Assembly: GCA_905221605.1 (NCBI GenBank) | Contig: CAJNDS010002334.1 | Coordinates: forward strand, 122,501 to 186,500 | DNA length: 64,000 nt | Reading direction: 5' to 3' | Source: Symbiodinium natans | Lineage: Eukaryota > Sar > Dinophyceae > Suessiales > Symbiodiniaceae | In this document: piece after piece, positions 1-8,633 of the stretch | How positions within the stretch are numbered: the first letter of the stretch is position 1 | How the letters are laid out: every line of letters begins with the position of its first letter | Made by a program: the position numbers and the translations under genes | The notes under the pieces: generated by a model | What the model was told of the DNA's origin: nothing | Seen by the model: the letters and a program-made list of their open reading frames with translations, nothing else | Database searches by the model: none

Positions 1-105
1 TGCTGGAGAAGGGCATGCTCAAGCAAGAGGTAGTGGATGAGCTCGTGAGTGATGAGGTAGAAGGGTCGCGAATGAAGGTTTATATGACGTATCATATAGG
101 GTTTA

Positions 106-440
106 GGGTCTTCTGCAAACTATGCTCATCACGCTCCGATGCTCCATAATTCACACTCTGATGCTCCGCAGTTGATGCTCACCCAATTCTGCTCATCACG
201 CTCAGATGCTCTGCAAGTCATGCTCTGATGCTCCACCACTCATGCTCAACCAAGCTTGCTCACCACGCTCAGAAGCTCTACAATTCATGCTCTGATGCTC
301 CACAAGTCATGCTCGCACAACTCTGCTCAGCACGTTCAGATGCTCCACGACTCATGGTCTGATGCTACACACTTCATGCTCCCGCAACTCTGCTCATCGC
401 GCTCCGATGCTGCGCAGTGCATGCTCATATGCTCTAGCGC
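106..440. repeat. 67-bp tandem repeat rich in ATGCTC
   Basis: Units of exactly 67 bp start at 173, 240, 307 and 374, with a more diverged unit before (106-172). Each carries ATGCTC or TGCTCA several times. The same array is in the other pseudo-LTR at offset 34951. It produces spurious Met-Leu-rich ORFs because ATGCTC reads as Met-Leu. Confidence 0.9.
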
Positions 441-776
441 TCATGTTCCGAACCTTCTCCATGCTTTCGTCCATCATCATGCTCGACATGTTCCATCACC
501 ATGCTAAAATGACATGCTCACGCAATTCTGCTCAGCTGCTATTCACAACACACAAGCTGAAAGCATCACGATCCACTCAAGCTTGATGGGCTCGAGGTCT
601 TCTGGGGTTTGGGGTCTGTCATGCTCACGGCTCGAAGAATTCACCCACATGCCAAGCAAAATACGAAATCCACGTTGTAAACTGCGTTGTAGTTGAGGTA
701 GTTGACAAACAACAGCGAGGATGGTACCAATGCACAGCTTGCGTTACAGGACTTCTATAGCCATCACTGCAGGTAC

Positions 777-857
777 GTGGAGATGGCGTCCCATCTCCAT
801 ATCACTGTGCACTGAGAGCGTCTTCGTTGGCAGGAGACTCTCAGGCACACTCCTGCC
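777..857 (-). ncRNA. Covarying H-type pseudoknot plus hairpin (3' pseudo-LTR copy)
   Basis: In sense (minus) order: stem 1 pairs 857-850 with 836-829 (8 bp, GGCAGGAG with CTCCTGCC). Stem 2 pairs 844-838 with 818-812 (7 bp). Loop 1 is 5 nt, the junction 1 nt, loop 3 is 10 nt and A-rich (AACGAAGACG). A hairpin follows: 799-791 with 786-778, 9 bp, loop GACG, closed by a possible G-U pair. Compared with 35687-35767 the stem 2 and hairpin sequences are largely replaced but stay fully complementary, while stem 1, loop 3 and the tetraloop are kept. Function unknown; the position suggests processing, initiation or termination of the element RNA. It does not fit a hammerhead core. Confidence 0.8.
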
Positions 858-1009
858 CCCTGCTGAACATCATGTGCAAAAAACTTGTTAGATCGCAAAT
901 TCGTGCTTCTTTTCGCTCTCGTATGCAGTGCTTGTTGACGTTCCCGCATGTACAGCGGTGTGCCACACACACCCCTTTCGGGGCGACAAATGGATTGGGA
1001 GCATGGAAT

Positions 1010-1381
1010 TCACACGTAGAGGTAGTCCAAGTCCACGAACTTTTCAGCTCTTTGTTTGGCTTGTTTGTGCGGTGCCGTGAGCAGGTGGATTTCCCATTGT
1101 CGCACTGTTCTGGAAGCAATCCTGCAAATTGGACAGGCGAGATATCTGTCCTCCTTTGGGTGGCATTTCATCTTCTTGACCTTCCCGTACTTGTGATGCT
1201 TCCGATGTCGATTGGGATTTGGACACGATCTGCTTCTGGGTGTATGGTAATCATCTCGTTTCTGGTACTTCAGGAGCATGTCTTGCACCCGCTTGGTGCT
1301 CTCCTCGTGACTCATCACATACTCGAAGTCCGCCCTGGTCTGGATGTAGCGGGAGTGGTACATGATCTCGTGGCTGGTCAT
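1010..1381 (-). CDS. ORF15: small basic protein with U1/matrin-type zinc finger
   Basis: 123 residues, last gene of the element before the 3' pseudo-LTR. A zinc finger is visible at residues 83-105: C83-x2-C86-x12-H99-x5-H105, with Trp96 before the first His. The H-x5-H spacing is that of U1C/matrin-type fingers, which usually bind RNA. Flanks are strongly basic (R/K/H-rich at 49-75). Only copy 1 reaches this gene, so conservation cannot be tested here. A role in binding the element RNA is inference. The ATG chosen is the first in the frame. Confidence 0.6.
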   Translation of the reverse strand: MTSHEIMYHSRYIQTRADFEYVMSHEESTKRVQDMLLKYQKRDDYHTPRSRSCPNPNRHRKHHKYGKVKKMKCHPKEDRYLACPICRIASRTVRQWEIHLLTAPHKQAKQRAEKFVDLDYLYV

Positions 1382-1504
1382 GGGATCGTGTTGCCGATGT
1401 TAAGAAGGCACGGGTAGCAAGGTGATGGGAACAGCTACTCTTTATGCAAAGCAGCTGCACATGACGATCACAAGGCAGCAGATCAAAGAGAATGTTACAT
1501 CGAC

Positions 1505-1744
1505 TTACGGCTCCAGTCTCTTTCGCTCAACAAATGGTTCGGACACACTAGGATGACATTGCACAGACACTTGACGCTCAGCATTGACGCTTGTTCTGTT
1601 GTTCATCTGGTCGTGGAATAACCCTGTGTGAAACTGCGCCGAACACTGATTGTCACACGTTTTGGCGCAATTGCACACTCTCTCAAAACTGAAAGATGCT
1701 CTGCATGCGTTAAGGCCTGCGTCGGTGGTGCATCTAAGCCGCAT
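1505..1744 (-). CDS. ORF14: short Cys-containing ORF, doubtful
   Basis: 79 codons in the 418-bp interval between ORF13 and ORF15. It has seven Cys in the first 65 residues, including a CNCAKTC stretch near residue 24, but I recognise no family. The part present in copy 2 (14928-15134) appears identical, but identity over about 200 bp of such similar copies proves little. It may be spacer. Confidence 0.25.
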   Translation of the reverse strand: MRLRCTTDAGLNACRASFSFERVCNCAKTCDNQCSAQFHTGLFHDQMNNRTSVNAERQVSVQCHPSVSEPFVERKRLEP

Positions 1745-1799
1745 GTTCCTACTCAGCGCCCATAAGGTCTGATGTCAGTGGGGGATGGGGTTGAGGATA

Positions 1800-2354
1800 T
1801 TACGGTCTGCACGTCGAGCATGGTTTGAACAACATCTCAACCTCTGCCTTCTGGTAGGACTTGACGTCTTGCTCGGCTGAATTGATTATCTTACCGCATC
1901 CTTTGCGATGATAGATGGTGCTCTTCTTGGTGACAAACACTACGTTGGGGTCCACTTCGTTGTTGAGGTTTGGGTGAGTGCGAGTGGACATCTTGGGTTT
2001 CGGGTCGAGGTCGATGGGTTTGTCACCATGGCAAAGAGGAGCGAAACCCTTGTAGTCGAGGAAGCGGGTGTTGGATGCCGATGCCGAGCCTGGGGTAGTG
2101 GCGCGTGTGGAGTCTGGATTGCCTTCTGTTTTGACCTTCTTGGACGCAGGGGGATCACGTTGCTCTTCAGGCTCTCCGAGGGGTCTGTGGCCGTGTTGGA
2201 GCCTTTGAACGTCGTTGCACATGATGGCGTTGGTGATGTGTTGTGCGGCTAGAGCTTTGTCATGGTCCGGTAGCCGGAGGTAGCATGTGGTGATGTCGTT
2301 GGGGTCCGATGCGGCCATGATGAGCCATGCCGCCATCACTTCATTGGACGCCAT
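1800..2354 (-). CDS. ORF13: protein with C-terminal Ada-like zinc-binding motif
   Basis: 184 residues. The N-terminal third looks helical; residues 55-100 are polar and disordered with a basic SKKVK patch (71-75), a possible nuclear signal. Residues 138-184 carry the pattern H149-x3-C153 ... C179-x2-C182-x-P, like the small zinc-binding module at the end of many secreted nucleases and in Ada-type domains (YHRxGC ... PCxxC). The module is known from DNA-associated proteins; its role here is unknown. Copy 2 (15190-15744) differs by a few substitutions outside the motif. A 187-bp spacer separates it from ORF12. Confidence 0.7.
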   Translation of the reverse strand: MASNEVMAAWLIMAASDPNDITTCYLRLPDHDKALAAQHITNAIMCNDVQRLQHGHRPLGEPEEQRDPPASKKVKTEGNPDSTRATTPGSASASNTRFLDYKGFAPLCHGDKPIDLDPKPKMSTRTHPNLNNEVDPNVVFVTKKSTIYHRKGCGKIINSAEQDVKSYQKAEVEMLFKPCSTCRP

Positions 2355-2541
2355 TGCGCTGTGATGAGGTCTGCGTGGTCACTGAGCTGTCTACTTCAGA
2401 TGGGAAAGCAGTGGTGGGGGCAGGGGAAGGGAAACATATCAAGCACACTGTACAACACAAGAGTCAGCATGAGCTTCTCCGACGTTTCTTTTAGCTGTGT
2501 GGTCAGCAGTGGGTCTCAGGTCGGAGGACGTGGTCATTGTC

Positions 2542-3861
2542 TTAATGATCGGGATGGGTTGTGACTGGTGCTCCACTGTGTCCGAAGTCCGTTAGCCGCA
2601 TGTAGTGGTAGTTGAGCAGGTATTCCCTGTTGTCGTTGAGCGCGTGGTGCATGATGTTCTGGATAGTTTGGTTGTGCTGCCGCATCCAATGTATCGTAGC
2701 TGTAGCAATGGGTTTGGGTCGCATCAGGATGGCCACCGCATCCTTGTAGTAGTTGATCATCAAGGTCGTGGCGAAGGTGCGATCACATTGGGCTTGTTGT
2801 TCCACTATGTCCCTGTGGTCATCTGAGTTGGTGAAGTTGTAGCTCTGTTGGCAGTACGACGCAATGTTCTTGAGGAGGATGTACACTTCGCTGGGTGACA
2901 TTCTGATGTTGAAATCGACTTCTTGATGTACTTGCCACGTCCAAATCTGGTTGGTGATGGTGGTGTACTTGATGAAGTGCTGGAGATGTCGATGATGTAG
3001 AAATCGATGAGCGGCACTGATGATCTTCCACGGTTGTAGAGGGAGGGTCGTAAGGAGCACGCCGTATATCTCGGATATGTCTGTGCCATCCGTCCATTGC
3101 GGGTATGTGTCAGGAAACTCAACATGAGATTCGTGGTACATCGGAGGTTCGATGTCGCCGGGGTCCGTGTACGTGTGAAGCATCGCACGTTCCTGTTGTC
3201 GGTCAATCGCTAAATGGAATGCGAACAGGTAGAAGTAGTTGAGTTGAGTCTGAATGATGTCGTCCAAAACTTGCGGGTCCACGTGGAACAGATGCTCGGC
3301 CGATTCGCCTATGTGAGGATATGGTTGGTCCGGTCGACGGAAGCGGAGCATGCATCGAGCAAGGTGTGCCATGTCCAGCTGGATTCTGTGCTCATCCTCG
3401 TGGATTGTCCATTGTGGTTCTGGGGTGCACCGTAGACAATGGTGCATGTATCGAAGGTCGGGTCCTGCATTGTATAGTTTGTGGCATTGACCTTCAAATG
3501 CTTTGCACGTCCATCTCAACGCGTTGATTTCATGGAGCGGGAGGACCAGTCCTGTGATTTGAATGTGGTCTTCGCTGTTGATCTGCACGAAGGGCCCGTA
3601 TGGTCCGGCTGGTGGTACATGTTGAGGAAGCCAGGCCACTGTGGTAGAAGCCGGAACTGTCAGTGCTCTAGCTGGACTCCACCGTAGAAGTTGTAGAGGT
3701 TGTGGATGTTGGTGCCGAAGCCTGGCAAGTTGCTCTCTCATGCGAGTTAGCTGGGCGTCACTGAAGTGGGACTCAAACTCGTGTCTTTTCAAGCCGATGT
3801 TGATTTCGTAGTGCCAGTACATGTACTCCAGGATCGTTGTGATGGACGTGTCCGGGATCAT
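2542..3861 (-). CDS. ORF12: element protein, family of three (a)
   Basis: 439 residues, no recognised domain. The composition is globular, rich in aromatic residues, His and Gln, with no signal peptide or clear membrane segment. It shares with ORF10 and ORF11 a similar length and a C-terminal pattern: a hydrophobic/Thr stretch, a Trp, about 10 residues, then a helix-like segment (here around SPSEVYILLKNI). I infer the three arose by duplication within the element. Between the copies I count seven base differences by eye with one amino-acid change (Asp to Gly), which suggests selection on the protein. A structural (Gag- or capsid-like) role is conceivable but unsupported. Confidence 0.75.
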   Translation of the reverse strand: MIPDTSITTILEYMYWHYEINIGLKRHEFESHFSDAQLTRMREQLARLRHQHPQPLQLLRWSPARALTVPASTTVAWLPQHVPPAGPYGPFVQINSEDHIQITGLVLPLHEINALRWTCKAFEGQCHKLYNAGPDLRYMHHCLRCTPEPQWTIHEDEHRIQLDMAHLARCMLRFRRPDQPYPHIGESAEHLFHVDPQVLDDIIQTQLNYFYLFAFHLAIDRQQERAMLHTYTDPGDIEPPMYHESHVEFPDTYPQWTDGTDISEIYGVLLTTLPLQPWKIISAAHRFLHHRHLQHFIKYTTITNQIWTWQVHQEVDFNIRMSPSEVYILLKNIASYCQQSYNFTNSDDHRDIVEQQAQCDRTFATTLMINYYKDAVAILMRPKPIATATIHWMRQHNQTIQNIMHHALNDNREYLLNYHYMRLTDFGHSGAPVTTHPDH

Positions 3862-4007
3862 ATTGCTCTGGGCTAGATCAGTGAGTGGTGATACCGAGCT
3901 CTGAGCACCGGGGGCGGGTGAGGTGGCTTTGGCTTACTCATGCACTGCGGATTGATCTCGCACAACTAGCAAGCATCTTTTTCATCGGACGAAACTGATG
4001 CATTGGT

Positions 4008-5414
4008 TTAAATAATTGGGTGGGAGTAAATGGGAAAGGTCTGTCCATTGGTATTCATGCGCATCGGGGTGGTCCTGTAGTACGCGTTGGGCTGAAACTG
4101 GTAGTGCCAGAACTTGACGATGAAGTGGCAGTGCGTGTCAATCCAGAGCTCACTGAATGGTGGGCCTCCCTCTGTGTCCGCGAACTCCTCCTGCATGTCT
4201 TGCGCGAGTTGTTGCAAGTCGAAATCAACGCGGGATCCATTGTCGGTCATCTCTCTGGTTCTGTGAGGGCATATGCCGTGTTGCTCCAGGCGTTTGAGAA
4301 TGCTGGATACCTCGTCGTAGGTCATGAACTGTGTGTCCCCTTGGATGAACAAGTAGTACCAGGTGCGTATGGTGTTGTGGATGTTGAACATACGGATAAT
4401 GCGAAAATGTCTGGTGGGATCATTTTCACATAGTTTGGCGGCGAGGTACTCGATGGAGGATAACTCTGGCCAGGCTTGTTCATGCGATATGGCCTGGACG
4501 TAGTTGAGCATCATCAGGCATTGTATGTGACCAGTCTGGTACTCCTCTGTGACTTGGGGCGTGTGTTGGACATATAATCCCAGCATGCCGCGATGTGCGA
4601 AGTAGCACTCCTCGATGAAGAGGTCGCGGCGGTCCACGTGTCTATATGGGATTTGACTGACGGGTTGCGGCTCAAAGACGAGTTCCGTGCCACCCTTTGT
4701 CATCCGGTTGTTGCGCCACTGAAATGCCAACACGGTTGGCCACGTACATCTGTGGTCGTGCATGGGATAGATATGTTTCTGTGTTTCCGGTAGTATGCGC
4801 ATATCCACCAGATGGCGGTAGAAGTCCCTGGGGAGCTCTTCGTTGCGTACGAGGAACTTGAACGTGACGAAGTCAGGTTCTCCTTGTTTGATGGTTTGGA
4901 TCGCATTGTTGACTTTTTTGCTAACGCATTTCAGGATTTGGCTTTGGTACATCTCCATGTAGAAGCCGTGAATGATCGTGACGTTCAGGTTCGCGTACTG
5001 CACGACTGGTCGGGATCTTGCATGGTCTGCAAACTGAAATGGAAGAGGCAGACAATATCGATGGCGTAGTTGGGCCCGCAAAATCTGATGGGCGAAAACG
5101 GCTCCTTTGTGTAGTCGCTGTTGGCCTGCGGCCAGGGAGTCAGCTTCCATGGGCAGGTCCTGCGTGACGCATCGGTGTATCAAAGACTCTGGGTCGTCTT
5201 GTTGTGCGAGGGAATGCTGTAGATGAGGATGGGGGGAAAGGGTAGGGTCCAAGTGCAACATCGTGCTGTTCCGTTTTGCTCGTAGTGCTTGAAGGTGAAA
5301 CTTCACTTCCTCGTCTGTCATGTGCCTGAGGTCCTTGGAGATGCCCTGGTCCATGAAGATGACTCTGTATTTCTTGCCGAGCTCCGGGAGTATCAGAGGG
5401 ATGATTTGATCCAT
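4008..5414 (-). CDS. ORF11: element protein, family of three (b)
   Basis: 468 residues, unrecognised. It begins with a hydrophobic helix and the segment RVIFMDQ near residue 17, which resembles HVIFMDE at about residue 27 of ORF10. Near the C-terminus the pattern NIHNTIRTWYYLF followed by YDEVSSILKRL parallels ORF10 and ORF12. No catalytic motif stands out. Copy 2 is intact with about four amino-acid changes. Separated from ORF12 by 146 bp and from ORF10 by 330 bp. The ATG is the first in frame. Confidence 0.75.
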   Translation of the reverse strand: MDQIIPLILPELGKKYRVIFMDQGISKDLRHMTDEEVKFHLQALRAKRNSTMLHLDPTLSPHPHLQHSLAQQDDPESLIHRCVTQDLPMEADSLAAGQQRLHKGAVFAHQILRAQLRHRYCLPLPFQFADHARSRPVVQYANLNVTIIHGFYMEMYQSQILKCVSKKVNNAIQTIKQGEPDFVTFKFLVRNEELPRDFYRHLVDMRILPETQKHIYPMHDHRCTWPTVLAFQWRNNRMTKGGTELVFEPQPVSQIPYRHVDRRDLFIEECYFAHRGMLGLYVQHTPQVTEEYQTGHIQCLMMLNYVQAISHEQAWPELSSIEYLAAKLCENDPTRHFRIIRMFNIHNTIRTWYYLFIQGDTQFMTYDEVSSILKRLEQHGICPHRTREMTDNGSRVDFDLQQLAQDMQEEFADTEGGPPFSELWIDTHCHFIVKFWHYQFQPNAYYRTTPMRMNTNGQTFPIYSHPII

Positions 5415-5744
5415 CTTGCTCTACTATGTACAGTAACTGCTTCAAAGTCTCTCACCGCATGTCACATGCTATTTGCAGCTCAACATGGGAATGCGCTTTG
5501 CAAATGTTCAACGGCATGCTGTTGCATCACTAATCCTGCCCTTGTACCGGTGTGCTGGTCGTGTGAAGGATGCATCACAGGCAAATCATGTCTCTGCTCA
5601 GTGGAATGCACACTCCGAAAGGCTGAACTGCGAACTTCTAAGTTTTCAGACTTCACAACGCACTGCAAACGAATCTTGTCCGCATTGGTCTACGGGTCTT
5701 CCATCCAGGGGTGGGTGGAATTGGGTCTTGCGTCGTCGAAGAGA

Positions 5745-7133
5745 TCAGTCCACGGACAGGTCCGGCTCGGTGTAGCTGTTGTAGGTGGTCGTCGGGAACC
5801 GTTGAACCGGATTCCATTCTTGGCGTCTTTGCCAGAGCTCTTCTTCGTCTGAAATGGTGCCTACGTCTTCGAAGAACGTGTGGCTGGAGAGCGGGTGGTT
5901 GGGCTGCCGGTGGTCGTGCTCTGCGTGCAGTAGAGATGAGACTAGTCGTTTGTGTTGACGTAGCCACTCTGTCAGATTGTCACGTAGAGGTTGCATGGGG
6001 ATAGCGCAGGTGGAGCCGTTGAAGTCTAGGATGGTGTAGTCCGGGCCGAAGATTTCTCTTGTGAAGCGCCATTCTGCGTGTCTGGGGCTGAAAAACTTGA
6101 GGACGTGTATCATCATGTGGATGTCGGCGCGTGAGAAGATATTGTTCTGCAAACAGGACTCGTTGTTCCTGGTTTGCCATTCCTGTAATTTGGTGTTGAC
6201 GTAGAGGATGAGCTTGTGCACCCCGAGGATTTCAGGAGGGAGGTACTGCTGGTACTCCTCAACCGTGTGCTGTCGGGTGATCGCCAAGATCGCATTCCAC
6301 TCCATGTCATCTTGAAGTTGGCGTTCTAGGTGCGAGGGGCGTGGGTTGGCTTTCTGGATGAAGATGACGCGTCCATCATGTAGCGGTTTCGTGGTGGGGG
6401 TTGGCAGGTCTTCTAGGAACAACTTGTCACCAATCTGGAAACCTTTTCTGGCCATTGTGGCTATGCGGACCGTGGTCTCGTACCACTGCGAGGCAATCAG
6501 AGCTGTGTTAGCCGATTCATACTTGGAGAAGACAATCTGGGCGATGTGGGGTAGGCACAGTGCCGCACCGGGATGTGGGTGGTCATCTCGAAGAGGTTTT
6601 TCAACGTAGTGACCTTTGATGTGAGTCGGGATGCGGCGGATGACGCGCTGAATGTTGAGCTCATGCTTGGTTTTGTCACGTACCTCTTGGCCGAGAAATT
6701 TTGAAACCGGGATCAGCATCTGATTTTCAGTTGGTAGTAGGCACACGAACGTGGCCGTCGTAGATGTGCTGGAGGAGATGTAGAGGTCCTGAAAGCCATG
6801 GAATATCATCATCATGTTCTTGAGCGCTTGGTAGGTGATGGCATTCCTGATATTGATGTGCCAGCCTTCGTATGCTTTGAAGTACGACGGGTCGATGACT
6901 TTGTGTAGGGGTGCCTTCTCCGTGTAGTACGCTGGGGCCGTGTGGTACGTGTCGTCGAGGTAGTTGTACCGTTGGTAAAAGGGTTCCATGCTGTAGTGTG
7001 GATCTCTGCGCAGATGCTCCATTTCGAGTTCGTGCTCGTCCATGAAGATCACGTGGAGGGGACCGGTCAGGAAGTCCAGTATGTGGCTCCACATGTTGGG
7101 CTGGGGAAAGGGACGGGGTCGGGTTCGTGCCAA
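5745..7133 (-). CDS. ORF10: element protein, family of three (c)
   Basis: 462 residues, unrecognised. Early residues are proline/arginine-rich, then a hydrophobic segment and HVIFMDEHELEMEHL, shared in form with ORF11. The second half has an IFIQKA strand-like stretch and the family's Trp-helix pattern (LQEWQTRN, then RADIHMMIHVLKF). The C-terminal 60 residues are acidic and polar. I count about 11 base differences between the copies with four conservative or moderate amino-acid changes. Function unknown. Confidence 0.75.
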   Translation of the reverse strand: MARTRPRPFPQPNMWSHILDFLTGPLHVIFMDEHELEMEHLRRDPHYSMEPFYQRYNYLDDTYHTAPAYYTEKAPLHKVIDPSYFKAYEGWHINIRNAITYQALKNMMMIFHGFQDLYISSSTSTTATFVCLLPTENQMLIPVSKFLGQEVRDKTKHELNIQRVIRRIPTHIKGHYVEKPLRDDHPHPGAALCLPHIAQIVFSKYESANTALIASQWYETTVRIATMARKGFQIGDKLFLEDLPTPTTKPLHDGRVIFIQKANPRPSHLERQLQDDMEWNAILAITRQHTVEEYQQYLPPEILGVHKLILYVNTKLQEWQTRNNESCLQNNIFSRADIHMMIHVLKFFSPRHAEWRFTREIFGPDYTILDFNGSTCAIPMQPLRDNLTEWLRQHKRLVSSLLHAEHDHRQPNHPLSSHTFFEDVGTISDEEELWQRRQEWNPVQRFPTTTYNSYTEPDLSVD

Positions 7134-7384
7134 AAAACTGTGGTCATGTTCTCATGCGTGATAGTGAAGGGATGAGGTCTGCCATGGGCAGGGGAGAGGG
7201 GGAGAAAGGGGACGGGGGAGGTGCTTAGGTCGGCATGGCTTCAACTCGCATCTTGCCAGTTAACGGCCTCTTTTGGATTCGCAAGAGGGCCTGTATGGCG
7301 CAGGTGTGTGATGCTGTGTGCAGTGGCGATCAGGAAGATCACAATGTTCTCGGCAATCACATCGTCGATTTCCACGGCATGTTT

Positions 7385-8383
7385 CTACTTCACCGCCGGG
7401 TACATCTCGTCTTCTGAGATTTGGGATCGTCGATCATCTTCTTCTTCAGGTGGTGGATGGTAGGGCATTGGTGAGTTGTGTGGGGTGTCCTTCTTGGGTT
7501 CTGAGGGTTGTGCAGTTGGATCCGGCATTGCGCTATCCTCCTCGCGTCGGTGGATCGTGTGGTCGCCCTTGTACATGAAGCTTCTCTTGGTCTCCTTGTC
7601 GTAGTGCGTGTGATACTGCCAGCCGTTCTGGTGCCATGGGTGTTTCCAGAGCAGCTGGTGCTGGTGTGAATCTTCTTTGGCTTTTTTGCGTATCGCAGCG
7701 AGGCGAACGGCAAAGGGATGGGAATGAAGGGCTTGGGCGAAAGTGTGATATGTTGTGTCATTCCACTGGGTGTGGGCCTTCCACTCTGTGTACTTTTCCG
7801 GGTCTTCGATGGCCTCCCACGTCGTCAGAACGGGTTGGTCCGCGGGCCAGTCCGCGGCCACATAGGTGTGTGGATCGAGGTGTGCGAGGGAGATGTCCTG
7901 GAGAAGGTCCGAGGTGATGCCGTCGAACTCGGGGTGCAAGCGCGGGTCGTCCGGTTGGTACTGTTGTCGTCTTTTCTTGGTTGCTTGTGGTGGTTCGTCT
8001 TGATGAGGTAGGTGTGCGGGTTGTGGTGTGGGCATGGAGATCTTGTCGAGGTGGTAGCCGAAGTTCTTGTGCCAATCTTGCAGGTGTCCCCAGATTGAGA
8101 GCGCCTCGCTGGTGGGGATCATGATGGGCGTGAAGGGATGGGGTGAGTTGCCGATTTTGGTGAGTTGTTCAAGTAGAAGTTGGGCGGTGTACCAGCGGAT
8201 GGGGATGTGGATGTCGGGGAGTTCCAAGTAATCCTGATCGTACGCGGCCTGCACTGCCTTGTTGAACGCCGTCTGGGTCAACCAACTCATGAGGTGGGGC
8301 GATCGGGGAAAGGTGAATGGGTGATGGTGCGAGTGTGGTTGATCTGAAAATGGTTTGGCTTCCGCATTGTCACGCAATCTCAC
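7385..8383 (-). CDS. ORF9: element protein with acidic C-terminal tail
   Basis: 332 codons from the first ATG. A second ATG at codon 32 (8290), before SWLTQTAFNKAVQ, is an equally good start because the first 31 residues are His/Pro-rich and could be leader. Residues 32-120 look helical; a basic TKKRRQQ patch near residue 135 could be a nuclear signal; the middle has many Trp and His; the last 60 residues are Pro/Glu/Asp-rich and disordered. No family recognised. The frame is kept in copy 2 with very few changes. Confidence 0.7.
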   Translation of the reverse strand: MRLRDNAEAKPFSDQPHSHHHPFTFPRSPHLMSWLTQTAFNKAVQAAYDQDYLELPDIHIPIRWYTAQLLLEQLTKIGNSPHPFTPIMIPTSEALSIWGHLQDWHKNFGYHLDKISMPTPQPAHLPHQDEPPQATKKRRQQYQPDDPRLHPEFDGITSDLLQDISLAHLDPHTYVAADWPADQPVLTTWEAIEDPEKYTEWKAHTQWNDTTYHTFAQALHSHPFAVRLAAIRKKAKEDSHQHQLLWKHPWHQNGWQYHTHYDKETKRSFMYKGDHTIHRREEDSAMPDPTAQPSEPKKDTPHNSPMPYHPPPEEEDDRRSQISEDEMYPAVK

Positions 8384-8633
8384 TCATGCTAGTGCCTACT
8401 GTCCCTACAGGTCCTGTCAACTTTCAATCGAGTCAAAACTCAGTGTGCGGATTGACATGGTGCATGCACTTCAGACCTCTCCGCGGAGCAGGTTTTGTGC
8501 TTATGATGCTGGCAGACATGTTGCGCTTGCCGAATCTCCGTCCGGCAGCGCCATCTCAAGACACACTTCGTCTTAAGGAATTGCATATACCACCCTACGT
8601 CAGAGAACTCCGCTGATCTCACTATCATCATCG

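Larger units (their letters stand above)
1..973 (-). repeat. Pseudo-LTR at the 3' end of the element (starts outside the window)
   Basis: Position 1 aligns with 34952 and similarity runs, with a few indels, to the CA-rich end near 973 (right copy near 35884). The orientation is direct, as in pseudo-LTRs of Penelope-like elements. It contains a 67-bp tandem repeat, a diverged stretch around 500-660, and a covarying pseudoknot at 777-857. The part left of position 1 is not visible. No coding signal: the short ORFs here are frames of the tandem repeat. Confidence 0.85.

Noticed and set aside
15-25. Relict dinoflagellate spliced leader (CATGCTCAAG)
   Set aside because: Only the last few bases resemble the leader; the CCATTTTGG part is missing, and CTCAAG is common here.
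31-80. Hammerhead ribozyme core (GTGATGAG followed by GCGAATGAAG)
   Set aside because: The conserved CUGANGA and GAAA boxes are not both present and no three-stem junction can be drawn.
256-696. Met/Leu/His-rich ORFs in the pseudo-LTR
   Set aside because: They are reading frames of the 67-bp ATGCTC-rich array.
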